Assembly: GCF_001270265.1 (NCBI RefSeq)
Contig: NZ_LGAP01000043.1
Coordinates: 1-46,707 of the forward strand
Direction: 5' to 3'
DNA length: 46,707 nucleotides
Origin: Ensifer adhaerens
GTDB lineage: Bacteria; Pseudomonadota; Alphaproteobacteria; Rhizobiales; Rhizobiaceae
The translations under genes were made by a program, and so were the position numbers. Position 1 is the first letter of the stretch; the number at the start of each line of letters is the position of its first letter. The notes below the pieces were generated by a model that did not search any database, had not been told where the DNA came from, and saw only the letters and a program-made list of their open reading frames with translations. Positions 8,388-16,666 of the stretch are shown here, one piece after another.

Positions 8388-8651
8388 ATGAAGACATTTG
8401 TGATTGCTTTGCTTTCCGGCGTGCTGGCGGCAGCGGCGGTTTCGGCCGCGACTGTCACGAACAAGGATGGCGAGACTGCTGTTCTGGTTGTCGTCGAGGG
8501 TGAAAGCCGCATGGAAGTGGCGATCGACGCCGGCGCCACGGAGATGATCTGCCCCAGCGGCTGCTTCGTCACCACACCGAGCGGCGACCGCATCGGCCTG
8601 CAGGGCGACGAGAATGTCGAGATCGTCAACGGTTCGGCGATCGTCAAGTAA
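8388..8651 (+). CDS. small secreted hypothetical protein
   Basis: Encodes 87 residues with a signal peptide (1-20, ending VSAA) and a small mature domain with a CPSGC cysteine pair. It has short beta-strand-like segments (TAVLVVVEG, MEVAIDAG), which suggests a compact periplasmic beta fold. I do not recognise the family. It follows the channel gene by about 170 bases and ends just before a good terminator, so it is probably its own unit. Confidence 0.7.
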   Translation: MKTFVIALLSGVLAAAAVSAATVTNKDGETAVLVVVEGESRMEVAIDAGATEMICPSGCFVTTPSGDRIGLQGDENVEIVNGSAIVK

Positions 8652-8675
8652 AAGCACCTCTTCATAACGGAATTT

Positions 8676-8712
8676 CGAACGGCGTCGGGATCACCCGGCG
8701 CCGTTTCCGTTT
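8676..8712 (+). terminator. rho-independent-like terminator
   Basis: AACGGCG...CGCCGTT stem with an inner CGGG/CCCG, followed by a T-rich TTCCGTTTC tail, about 30 bases after the stop of the small secreted protein gene. Confidence 0.6.
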
Positions 8713-9013
8713 CGAGCGATCGTCGGCAGGCAAGCCGGCGGGTTTCCTGAGAAGCGCTCTCGTACTGGCGCCTGCTGCACGGCTGTGAAAATTGACGTCC
8801 ACGGTGCCGTAAACCGAAAGGGCTAGAACGCCCTAATCCCATTTGGCAATTGAATGAAATGCCGCCATGGCCCGTTAATCCAGGGACGAGCCCTACACGT
8901 GTTTTCGTGCAGAACGGGTGTTGGAGTGGCGGGCCGACCGCATTGACAGGGTCGGCAATGGACCGCACCCTTCAGACCATCGGCGGATGCGCGGCGGCGG
9001 GGCAGGCGACTTA

Positions 9014-9117
9014 CTACAGCGCCGCGTGTATCATCGTACGCGCAAAGGTCGCTGTAGCGCTTTGAATTGCTGCATGTTTTTATCCTTAAATCGGCAACGG
9101 TTTAAGGAAACAGGCAA
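9014..9117. repeat. RIME-like composite element, copy 2
   Basis: Two adjacent palindromes: CTACAGCGCCGCG...CGCTGTAG, then GCTGCATGTTTTTATCCTTA...TAAGGAAACAGGCA. The architecture (two palindromes, about 105 bp) is that of rhizobial RIME elements. The right arm is decayed. The rest of the 8713-9152 gap shows nothing else I can name. Confidence 0.8.
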
Positions 9118-9152
9118 TAGGGACATGGATGGGCATGTCCGGGGGGTATGAC

Positions 9153-10706
9153 ATGCATTGCCTTCGCATGGTCATGACGGTCTTCCTGGTGCTGATCTGT
9201 TCGCAGGCGCTTGCCGAAAAGCGGGTGGCGCTGGTCATCGGCAATTCGGCCTATCAGCATGTGCCGACGCTGCCCAACCCCGACAACGATGCCGGCGACA
9301 TGGCGGCCAAGCTGAGAGATCTCGGCTTCGAGGTCGTCGTTGGCCGCGACCTCGATCTTGCCGGCGTCCGCAACACGATCCGTGATTTCGTCGGCAAGCT
9401 CGACGGCGCCGACCTGGCGCTGTTCTACTATGCCGGGCACGGCCTGCAGGTGAACGGCGAGAATTACATCGCTCCTGTCGATGCCAAGCTTCTTTCCTAT
9501 ATCGACCTCGAATTCGAGGCGGTGCCGATGAACCTGATCCTTTCGGCGATGGAGCGCAGCACCCGGGTCAATCTGGTGTTTCTCGATGCCTGCCGCGACA
9601 ACCCGCTGGCGGTCAATCTTGCTCGTTCGATGGGCACGCGCTCCAGCTCGATCGGCCGGGGGCTGGCAAAGGTCGGCACCGGCATCGGCTCCTTGATCGC
9701 CTTTGCCACCCAGCCCGGCAACGTCGCGCTCGATGGCGCCGGGCGCAACTCGCCCTTCACTGCCGCTCTGCTTCGCCATCTCGGCAAACCGGGGCGGGAC
9801 ATTACCCGCGAGTTGATCGACGTGCGCCGCGACGTGCTGGAGGCGACCGGCGGCAAACAGGTGCCCTGGGACAATTCCTCTCTGACCGGCGAGGTGGTGC
9901 TGAAGCCGTCGACGACGCCGGAACCCGCCGCATCGGGCGTGAGCGGCAAGAGCGACAATGCCGCCGAGCTGGCCTATTGGGACACGATCAAGGATTCGAG
10001 CGACCGGGACCTGTTCGACGCCTATCTGCAGCAATATCCCGCCGGTACGTTCGTTTCTCTGGCCAAGGCGAAGATCAGGATCATCGAGCGTGCGGCGGGC
10101 GAGGCGGCTGCAACCGAGCAAGTGGCCGCACTGACACCGCCGACCACCGAAACGCCGGTGCTTGAAACGGCCGAGACCGACCGCGAACTGGTACGCTCGA
10201 TCCAGAAGGAGCTGAACCGCGTCGGCTGCCGCGCCGGCAGCGAAGACGGGCTCTGGGGTTTGGGCAGCCGCCGGGCGCTGGAGCAGTTCGCCAGGCTCAG
10301 CAAGGTCGAGCTTGCGGCCCTCGAACCGTCTGGTGACGTGCTGGTGCGGCTGCGGACGCAGAAGGCACGGATCTGCCCACTCGTCTGCGCCCAGAACCAG
10401 CAGCTGAGGGGTGGTCGCTGCGTCGACATCAAGCGCGATGCGAAGCTGCCGGAGCCATCGACGACGCGCAGCACCGGCGAGACGCCGGCCAAAAAGACAC
10501 CATCGAACGCCATCACTGCGCCTGATGACGCCAAGCGAAAGAGTTTTGCTGGCTGCCCGGCCAGCGCCCAGCTCGCCGCCCGGCAGACGTTGGAGCGCGG
10601 CACGGGGCGCGGACGCACGGTGAGATCGGCCACGCATTCCTGTGGCCGCACCTTCGTTTGCCGCCGGGCCGCCCGTGGGCAGCCCTGGGATTGCGACTGG
10701 CGGTGA
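9153..10706 (+). CDS. caspase-like (C14) protein with C-terminal peptidoglycan-binding-like domain
   Basis: Encodes 517 residues, with a signal peptide (1-21, ending QALA). A caspase p20-like domain spans about 23-250, with catalytic-dyad positions H96 in YYAGHG and C147 in LDACRDN, both intact. A linker follows, then a segment (about 340-400) resembling a peptidoglycan-binding-like helical repeat, then a Cys-rich tail (CPLVCAQNQQLRGGRC, and further cysteines at the end). Bacterial orthocaspases cleave after basic residues; this one should act in the periplasm. ATG 9153 follows GGGGGG at about six bases; an ATG eight codons upstream is possible. Confidence 0.88.
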   Translation: MHCLRMVMTVFLVLICSQALAEKRVALVIGNSAYQHVPTLPNPDNDAGDMAAKLRDLGFEVVVGRDLDLAGVRNTIRDFVGKLDGADLALFYYAGHGLQVNGENYIAPVDAKLLSYIDLEFEAVPMNLILSAMERSTRVNLVFLDACRDNPLAVNLARSMGTRSSSIGRGLAKVGTGIGSLIAFATQPGNVALDGAGRNSPFTAALLRHLGKPGRDITRELIDVRRDVLEATGGKQVPWDNSSLTGEVVLKPSTTPEPAASGVSGKSDNAAELAYWDTIKDSSDRDLFDAYLQQYPAGTFVSLAKAKIRIIERAAGEAAATEQVAALTPPTTETPVLETAETDRELVRSIQKELNRVGCRAGSEDGLWGLGSRRALEQFARLSKVELAALEPSGDVLVRLRTQKARICPLVCAQNQQLRGGRCVDIKRDAKLPEPSTTRSTGETPAKKTPSNAITAPDDAKRKSFAGCPASAQLAARQTLERGTGRGRTVRSATHSCGRTFVCRRAARGQPWDCDWR

Positions 10707-10759
10707 GTGCACCGCGCAAGCCGTCATGGTCACGAGACGACCAGAGCGGCGGGTGACAT

Positions 10760-10865
10760 GACAGCGCCGCGCGCCAAGTATGGCGTGCCAAGGACGCTGT
10801 AACGCTATAAATTTGCTGCATAATTTTCTCCCTAAATCGGCTCCGATTTAAGGAATTATGCAGTA
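10760..10865. repeat. RIME-like composite element, copy 3
   Basis: Same two-palindrome organisation as the copy at 9014: ACAGCGCCGCGCG...CGCTGT followed by TGCTGCATAATTTTCTCCCT...AATTATGCAG. It lies just after the caspase-like gene and abuts a different element starting at 10865. Confidence 0.8.
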
Positions 10866-10965
10866 GAGCGTTTCCGGTACCGACGGAATCGTGGAAACGC
10901 TCTATCTCTTTGTTTGTACGCAATTCCGGACGCAGAACCGCTCTGCACTTTTGCTGGAATTGCTC
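10865..10965. repeat. second RIME-like class, loop AACCGCT..GCACTTTTGC
   Basis: First palindrome AGCGTTTCC...GGAAACGCT, linker CTATCTCTTTG, second palindrome GCAATTCC...GGAATTGC whose loop contains GAACCGCTCTGCACTTTTGC. The same linker style and loop recur at 31263-31370 with different stems. It forms the leader upstream of the next gene. Confidence 0.8.
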
Positions 10966-10985
10966 TGGGAGGAGGACGGTTGTCC

Positions 10986-11678
10986 ATGGTGAATGAGCTT
11001 CCTGCACTGCGCCCGGGGGACGCCGCCCCAGCGTTTTCGCTGCCCGCAGCCAATGCCGAGGACGCGGTCTCGCTTGCGGGCCTGCGTGGCCGGCCCTTCC
11101 TTATCGGGCTGTTTCGCGGTCTGCATTGTCCGTTCTGCCGGCGTCAGCTGCGGCAGTTTTCCGCGCTCCAGCCCGCCTTGCTCGAGGCGGGCGTCGAGAC
11201 GCTGGCCGTGATCAACACGCCGGTGGAGCGGGCGCGGCTCTATCTCCAGTTCCAGCCGACGCCGGTGACGGTGCTGTGCGATCCAGAGTGCCGCACGCAT
11301 CGCGACTTCGGCGTGCCACGCGTCGTCTTCGCGGCAGCCGACAGCGAGGAGAAGCCGCAATGGCCCTTCCACACCACCTTCGAACAGTTCGCCGCCGCGC
11401 GTATCAACCCGTTCGGCGAAATGGCCGAGCCGACGCAGCCGATGGAGGCCAATACCGTGCTCAATGCCAAGGATGGCTTCGAGCTGCTGGACGTCGACCG
11501 CTCGATTTTTGAGAACCACGGCACCCAGCTCGTCGGCCATTTCCTCGTCGATGCATCGGGCAGCATTGCCTGGGCTGAGGTCGAGGCGCGCAACGGCCCG
11601 GAGGGCCTCGGGACCTTTCCGACTGCTGAGCGGATCATCGCCGCCGCAAAAGATATCGCGATTTCTTCAGCCAAGTAG
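10986..11678 (+). CDS. AhpC/TSA-like peroxiredoxin family protein
   Basis: Encodes 230 residues with a thioredoxin-like fold of the AhpC/TSA type. The N-terminal part reads LRPGDAAPAFSLP, the strand-loop FLIGLFRGLHCPFCRRQL carries a CxxC pair, and VSLAGLRG is typical of the family. The CPFC pair is more thioredoxin-like than the single peroxidatic Cys of classical peroxiredoxins. It is probably a cytosolic thiol peroxidase or reductase with unknown substrate. ATG 10986 follows GGAGGAGG. It is longer than typical AhpC because of an extra C-terminal helical region. Confidence 0.82.
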   Translation: MVNELPALRPGDAAPAFSLPAANAEDAVSLAGLRGRPFLIGLFRGLHCPFCRRQLRQFSALQPALLEAGVETLAVINTPVERARLYLQFQPTPVTVLCDPECRTHRDFGVPRVVFAAADSEEKPQWPFHTTFEQFAAARINPFGEMAEPTQPMEANTVLNAKDGFELLDVDRSIFENHGTQLVGHFLVDASGSIAWAEVEARNGPEGLGTFPTAERIIAAAKDIAISSAK

Positions 11679-11880
11679 GGCACGGCGATGATGGACGCCG
11701 CCGTGGCGAAAGCGACGGCCTCCTGCATGCGCGATGTTTCAGTCGCGCCGATGACCGAAGCTTGATCTAGCGCTGCCTGAGTGGCCGGCACACGGCTGCA
11801 TTTCGGGGCTTGATTTTACCGCCGCAATCGCAACGATCCGGCTACCTTCAAACACTGCTCGCCGCCAGAGGATGCACCCC

Positions 11881-12642
11881 ATGAAACTGCAGCTGATCCG
11901 CAACGCCACCCTGAAGCTCGACTATGCCGGACGCACCGTCCTGATCGATCCCTATCTGGCGCCGAAACACAGCCTGCCATCCTTCGCCAATCGGTCGGAA
12001 AACCCGATGGTCGAACTGCCTGTCGCGATCGAGACGATCCTTGATGGCGTCGAGCTGGTCATCGTCTCGCACCTGCATTCGGACCATTTCGACAGCGTGG
12101 CCAAGGAGCGCCTGCCGAAGCATCTGCCGATCTTCTGTCAGCCAGGCGACGAAGGGGAGATCCGCGCGGCGGGTTTTACCGATGTTACCCCGCTCACCGA
12201 TCGCGCCAGCTGGCAGGGGCTGACGCTGACGCGGCGCGAAGGCAGCCACGGTCTTGGGCCGGTCGTCGAGCTGATGGGCCCGGTCATGGGCTTGACGCTT
12301 GAGGGCGAGGGCGAGCCTTCGGTCTATTGGGCCGGCGACACCGTACTCTATCCACCGGTGGCAAGCGTGATCGCCGAGACGAGGCCGGACATCATCGTCA
12401 CCCATTCCTGCGGCGCGCGCTGGGACGGCGACCTGATCGTCATGGACGCGCAGGAAACCGTCGCCGTCTGCGAAACGTCAGGCGATGCGGTGGTCGTCGC
12501 CACTCACATGGAGGCGCTCGACCACGCCACGATCAGCCGGCGGGATCTGCGCGCGGCGGCCGAGGCGCGCGGCATTTCCGCGGCGAAACTGCTGATCCCG
12601 GCCGATGGCGATGTGCTGGTGCTGGACAAGTCCGCGAAGTGA
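11881..12642 (+). CDS. MBL-fold metal-dependent hydrolase (UlaG-like)
   Basis: Encodes 253 residues. The metal-binding motif HLHSDH gives H64, H66, D68 and H69, with further ligands plausible at the WAGDT and ATHMEALDH segments. The fold is the metallo-beta-lactamase fold of the UlaG/lactonase-like branch, and the substrate is unknown. ATG 11881 is preferred to ATG 11872 because AGAGGA lies eight bases before it. It is cytosolic and apparently monocistronic. The 11679-11880 gap holds nothing I recognise. Confidence 0.87.
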   Translation: MKLQLIRNATLKLDYAGRTVLIDPYLAPKHSLPSFANRSENPMVELPVAIETILDGVELVIVSHLHSDHFDSVAKERLPKHLPIFCQPGDEGEIRAAGFTDVTPLTDRASWQGLTLTRREGSHGLGPVVELMGPVMGLTLEGEGEPSVYWAGDTVLYPPVASVIAETRPDIIVTHSCGARWDGDLIVMDAQETVAVCETSGDAVVVATHMEALDHATISRRDLRAAAEARGISAAKLLIPADGDVLVLDKSAK

Positions 12643-12698
12643 TTGGCTCGCCCCAGCGTCTGCCGTTGTCACACTGTCCTTTCGATAGGAGACGCGCT

Positions 12699-12974
12699 TC
12701 ACGGACGATGGGCCGAGCCCCGCTGCCCGGCGATCAGTCTTAGCCACGGCCCGGAATGGAAGGCACTCATCAGCCCGTACATTGCGACCATTCCCGTCAG
12801 CGGAGACGCCGGCGAGGCTGTGCAGAGCATGCCCTGCTCGCCGGCACTCAGGATGCCGGTCAGCAGCGCCATGATCGCGAAGGTCGGACTGGCGAGGAGT
12901 GAAAGCCGATCGGCCAAACCAAGCGCTATCGCGCTTCGCCACCCTTCAATCGTTCCGGTTCTGTGCGACGACAT
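12699..12974 (-). CDS. small membrane protein, unknown
   Basis: Encodes 91 residues. A hydrophobic segment (LLASPTFAIMALLTGIL) and a second amphipathic stretch ending SPLTGMVAMYGLMSAFHSG are followed by WLRLIAG. I have an impression of similar short proteins in other rhizobia but no family name. It is divergent from the HTH gene at 13084. No strong ribosome binding site is visible at this ATG, so the start is uncertain. Confidence 0.5.
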   Translation of the reverse strand: MSSHRTGTIEGWRSAIALGLADRLSLLASPTFAIMALLTGILSAGEQGMLCTASPASPLTGMVAMYGLMSAFHSGPWLRLIAGQRGSAHRP

Positions 12975-13083
12975 TTTCGGCTATCCATTCGTTGGTCGGT
13001 GTTGTGGGGCGCGTGGCTATCCTTCGGTTACAGTTAGCGCCGGGTGCCGAGAGGACGGGAGTTACAAGTTTGGCGGGATTGCC

Positions 13084-14304
13084 ATGGACTCACTGATCAC
13101 GGCTGCAGCGCGGGCGCTGGCGGCAGGCGATCCGCTCGGCGCGCTGAAACGCGTAGCACTTCGCGACGACGCGCCGGCGCTGGCGCTGCGCGGGATCGCG
13201 ATGGCGCAGCTCGGTGATTTCACGCGCGCAAAGGTTTTGCTGAAAAGCGCTGCTCGCGCGTTCGGTCCGAGGGAGGCGGTGGCACGGGCGCGATGTGTCG
13301 TCGCCGAAGCCGAGATTGCGCTCGTTTCGCGCGATCTCGGCTGGCCAGCGAAGGCGCTCGATACGGCGCGCATGACGCTCGAGGCCCACGGCGATCGCGC
13401 CAACGCGGCTCACGCGCGCAATCTCCAGGTCCGCCGTCTGGTGCTGATCGGCCGCCTCGACGAGGCCGAGCGGGCGCTTGCCGGTTTCGACCCGGCGCCG
13501 TTGCCGCCCGCGTCGCGGGCCGCCCATGCTCTCATTGTTACGGGCATCGCCATTCGGCGCTTGCGCACCAAGGTGGCGCGTCAGGCGTTGGTGCAGGCCC
13601 GAGAGGCGGCGCGCGAAGCGGGTGTCCCGGCACTGATCGCCGAAGTCGAAGGCGCATCTCTCGCCCTCGACACACCGGTTGCACGCCTGATCGCCCGTGG
13701 CGAGGAGAGGGCGCTGTTGCTCGAGGAGGTCGAGGCGCTGCTGGCGTCCGGCGCACTGGTCGTCGATGCATGCCGCCATGTCGTGCGGGTAGATGACAGG
13801 ATCGTGTCGCTCGCGACGCGCCCGGTTCTCTTTGCGCTCGCCCGGACGCTGGCCGAAGCCTGGCCCGGGGATGCGCCGAGGAGCGTGCTTCTCGCCCGCG
13901 CCTTCCGGGCCAGGCACGCCGATGAATCGCACCGCGCCCGGCTGCGCGTCGAAATCGGGCGGCTTCGGGCAGAGCTACGGGATGTGGCAGAGGTAAGCGC
14001 GACGGCGCGCGGTTTTGCGCTCATGCCGCTGCACGCCCGGGAGGTCGCCGTGCTGACGCCACCAGCCGAAGGACAGCATGGCGCGGTGCTTGCCTTTCTC
14101 GCCGATGGCGAGGCGTGGGCGAGCTCGGCGTTGGCGATTGCGCTTGGCGCCAGCCCGCGCACGGTGCAGCGGGCGCTTGACGCACTTAGCGCCGCCGGCA
14201 AGGTGCAGTCGATCGGGCAGGGGCGCGCGCGCCGCTGGATGATGCCGCCGATGCCGGGTTTCCCGACAGTGTTGTTACTCCCCGGTCCGCTGCCGAGCGA
14301 TTAG
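13084..14304 (+). CDS. HTH-containing regulatory protein, unknown family
   Basis: Encodes 406 residues. The bulk is Ala/Leu/Arg-rich helical sequence suggestive of TPR-like or repeated helices (e.g. LAQLGDFTRAKVLLKSAARAF-type repeats). A C-terminal winged-helix-like segment follows (HGAVLAFLADGEAWASSALA, then ALGASPRTVQRALDALSAAG), with a good recognition helix. It is probably a transcriptional regulator with a ligand- or protein-sensing N-terminus. It ends six bases before the beta-propeller gene, so the two are co-transcribed and probably functionally linked. The start at 13084 follows GGCGGGA. The upstream frame is open but is not needed. Confidence 0.7.
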   Translation: MDSLITAAARALAAGDPLGALKRVALRDDAPALALRGIAMAQLGDFTRAKVLLKSAARAFGPREAVARARCVVAEAEIALVSRDLGWPAKALDTARMTLEAHGDRANAAHARNLQVRRLVLIGRLDEAERALAGFDPAPLPPASRAAHALIVTGIAIRRLRTKVARQALVQAREAAREAGVPALIAEVEGASLALDTPVARLIARGEERALLLEEVEALLASGALVVDACRHVVRVDDRIVSLATRPVLFALARTLAEAWPGDAPRSVLLARAFRARHADESHRARLRVEIGRLRAELRDVAEVSATARGFALMPLHAREVAVLTPPAEGQHGAVLAFLADGEAWASSALAIALGASPRTVQRALDALSAAGKVQSIGQGRARRWMMPPMPGFPTVLLLPGPLPSD

Positions 14305-14310
14305 GATGAA

Positions 14311-14982
14311 ATGATGAAACGAAGCTCCGCCGAAATTCTCCGCGAATATGGCCCCTTTCCCGGTGCCGACCACGTGCATGGCGTTACCTTCGACGGCCAT
14401 CACGTCTGGTTTGCCTCCGGCGATAAGCTGAATGCGCTCGACCCCGAGAGCGGGCAGACGGTGCGCTCCATCGAGGTCGCCGCCCATGCGGGCACGGCGT
14501 TTGACGGGCAGCACCTGTTCCAGATCGCCGAGGATTGCATCCGGAAGATCGATCCGAAGACCGGCCGCGTGCTTTCGACGATCCCGGCTCCGGGCAATGG
14601 CGGCGATTCCGGCCTTGCCTGGGCGGAAGGCACGCTCTGGGTGGGGCAGCATCGGGGTCGAAAAATCCATCAGATCGATCCGGAGACGGGGGCCATCCTA
14701 CGCACGATCGAGTCCAACCGCGTCGTCACCGGCGTCACCTGGGTCGACGGCGACCTGTGGCACGGCACCTGGGAAGGGGACGACAGCGATGTCAGGCGCA
14801 TCGATCCGCAAACGGGCGAGGTGCTGGAGAGGCTGGACATGCCGGCCGGCACGGGCGTGTCGGGGCTCGAGGCCGATGGCGGCGATCGCTTCTTCTGCGG
14901 CGGCGGCGCAAGCGGCAAGGTCAGAGCCATCCGTCGGCCGAAGCGAACTGCCGCAGCCAACCGCAGTGCCAGCAGCAAATAG
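14311..14982 (+). CDS. glutaminyl-cyclotransferase-like beta-propeller protein
   Basis: Encodes 223 residues made of repeating blades of the type LWVGQHRGRKIHQIDPETG, with IDP.TG recurring at least four times. This is the pattern of the beta-propeller 'glutaminyl-peptide cyclotransferase'/Vgb-like group. There is no signal peptide, so it is probably cytosolic. Catalysis is not established for such bacterial members. It is co-transcribed with the HTH gene (gap of six bases). Confidence 0.75.
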   Translation: MMKRSSAEILREYGPFPGADHVHGVTFDGHHVWFASGDKLNALDPESGQTVRSIEVAAHAGTAFDGQHLFQIAEDCIRKIDPKTGRVLSTIPAPGNGGDSGLAWAEGTLWVGQHRGRKIHQIDPETGAILRTIESNRVVTGVTWVDGDLWHGTWEGDDSDVRRIDPQTGEVLERLDMPAGTGVSGLEADGGDRFFCGGGASGKVRAIRRPKRTAAANRSASSK

Positions 14983-15045
14983 TCCATCCTCATCCTAGGG
15001 GCGCCGATCGCACTGAGCCGCTCATCGAGCGCTCGGCAACGCCCC

Positions 15046-16455
15046 TCAAGGTATCGCGAAAATGCTGATCTCGTTGGTGATGCCGCGCAGCGTGACGTTG
15101 TGGGTCATCGGGTTGAGGCCGCGGTCGCTGAGCAGGTCGGCGGCGGCCGGATGCTTGAGCACCGCGCTGGTGGCGAAGATCTCCTGGGCGGTGGCGAGGT
15201 GCTGCACCCGCGAAGCGATGTTGACCGTCTGGCCGAAATAGTCCTGCCGTTCGTTGAGGCTGACGGCGATGCAGGGCCCTTCGTGGATGCCGATCTTCAA
15301 CAGGAGGTCCTCGCTGCTGCGCTCCTGGTTGAGCTGGCGCATGGCGTCGCGCATCCGCATGGCCGCGGCAATGGCGCGGTCCGGTGTCGGGAAGGTTGCC
15401 ATCACGGCGTCGCCGATCGTCTTGACCACGGCGCCGGCCTCGGCGGCCACGATCTCGTTGAGCACGCTGAAATGGGTCTTCACCAGGTCGAAGGCGGCGA
15501 GGTCGCCGACGCGCTCGTAAAGCTCGGTCGAGCCGCGCAGGTCGGTAAACAGGAACGTCAGGCTGGTGATCTTAAGGCGCTGATCGACGTCGATCGTATC
15601 GGTGCGATAGATGTCGCGGAACGTCTGGTTGGAGAGCAGCCGCTTGGCCGTCAGGAAGGGGCGCCGGCGCCCGAGCAGCGCATGCAGCGCTTCGCCGGCG
15701 ATGCAGACGCTCGGCAGGGTGCGCACCTCCGCATGGTTTTCCACCTGGATGCGCAGCGGCCCCGGCTGCAGGCTGATGGTCTCGTTGTGCCGGTGCGTGC
15801 GGTCGAACACCAGGGACAGGTTTCGTTTTTCCTTCGTCGGCTCTCCCGATACGTCGAGGAACTGCGCCGCATGGGTCACCGGCTCGAAGATGATGACGAA
15901 CTCCGCCGGAAGCTGCAGCGCGATGACCGCCTTTTCACCGGGCGGCAATTCGAGCGTCTCGATAAGGAACTCCTCGACCTTTTCCTCGAAATCATCGTCC
16001 GGCAGGTCGACGCCGGACCCCCAGTAGATCTGGCGGAAATATTCGGCGGCCGGCAGCTCGTGCGGATTGTGGGCCTCGATATGGCGGACACGCGGGCTGA
16101 CGGTAAAGGTGACCTCGATCATCTCGTCCAGCGTCGGCTCATAGCCGGCGGCGCAGAGCGCGCAGGTATAGGCCTCGCTCTGCACGGTTTTCAGCGACGT
16201 GTTGGCGTCGAGCACGCCGCCGCAGCCAGGGCACAGCACATTCCAGGACAGCTCGAACAGTCCGAGGCGCGAGGCGTGCAGGAAGCCGGCGATGGTTTTT
16301 TCTTCGTCCAGCCCGTATTCGGCGGCAAAGGCGAGCGCATTGATGCGGCCGAGCTTGCGGTCCGGCGCGTCGCGCACGTGCCGCTCGAGGGCATCGGCGA
16401 AGGCGGGTGCCACCGACTGGCGCAGCACGTCGAAGAGGGCCTGGGTTTCGCTCAT
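15046..16455 (-). CDS. class III adenylate/guanylate cyclase with DUF5939-type N-terminus
   Basis: Encodes 469 residues. The N-terminal region has a zinc-ribbon-like cluster C75, C78, C98 and C101, within a DUF5939-type sensor region to about residue 285. The C-terminal class III cyclase domain (about 295-469) has metal aspartates D305 (FTDLRGST) and D349 (KTIGDAVM), and transition-state residues N412 and R416 (VNIASR). Catalytic residues are complete. The purine-specifying position in FGQTVN is Gln/Thr rather than Asp, so ATP preference is not certain. It is soluble. It is divergent from a cyclic-nucleotide-gated K+ channel, which suggests a sensor-effector pair. Confidence 0.9.
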   Translation of the reverse strand: MSETQALFDVLRQSVAPAFADALERHVRDAPDRKLGRINALAFAAEYGLDEEKTIAGFLHASRLGLFELSWNVLCPGCGGVLDANTSLKTVQSEAYTCALCAAGYEPTLDEMIEVTFTVSPRVRHIEAHNPHELPAAEYFRQIYWGSGVDLPDDDFEEKVEEFLIETLELPPGEKAVIALQLPAEFVIIFEPVTHAAQFLDVSGEPTKEKRNLSLVFDRTHRHNETISLQPGPLRIQVENHAEVRTLPSVCIAGEALHALLGRRRPFLTAKRLLSNQTFRDIYRTDTIDVDQRLKITSLTFLFTDLRGSTELYERVGDLAAFDLVKTHFSVLNEIVAAEAGAVVKTIGDAVMATFPTPDRAIAAAMRMRDAMRQLNQERSSEDLLLKIGIHEGPCIAVSLNERQDYFGQTVNIASRVQHLATAQEIFATSAVLKHPAAADLLSDRGLNPMTHNVTLRGITNEISIFAIP

Positions 16456-16666
16456 GGTGGTATCTTATACTGAAACAGGCACGCGGTCAGCGCCTTGTCT
16501 TGGGCGCGCTGAGAAGCTCAACCGGCTCTTCGACCAGCCGATGGGAGCCGGTGCCGCGTCGACGCTTTTGCCAAGGTCAACTCTGCTCCAGGGCCGTCTC
16601 GTTGGCCCCTTTGCGCTTGGCCTGAAGCATCTTATTCTAAGAGGGTGTAGGCCGCGGGAGCGTTGA

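Noticed and set aside
8811-8950. Possible tRNA in the gap after the small secreted gene
   Set aside because: No cloverleaf or TTCGA-type T-arm could be found; the small AGGGC/GCCCT hairpin alone is not a tRNA.
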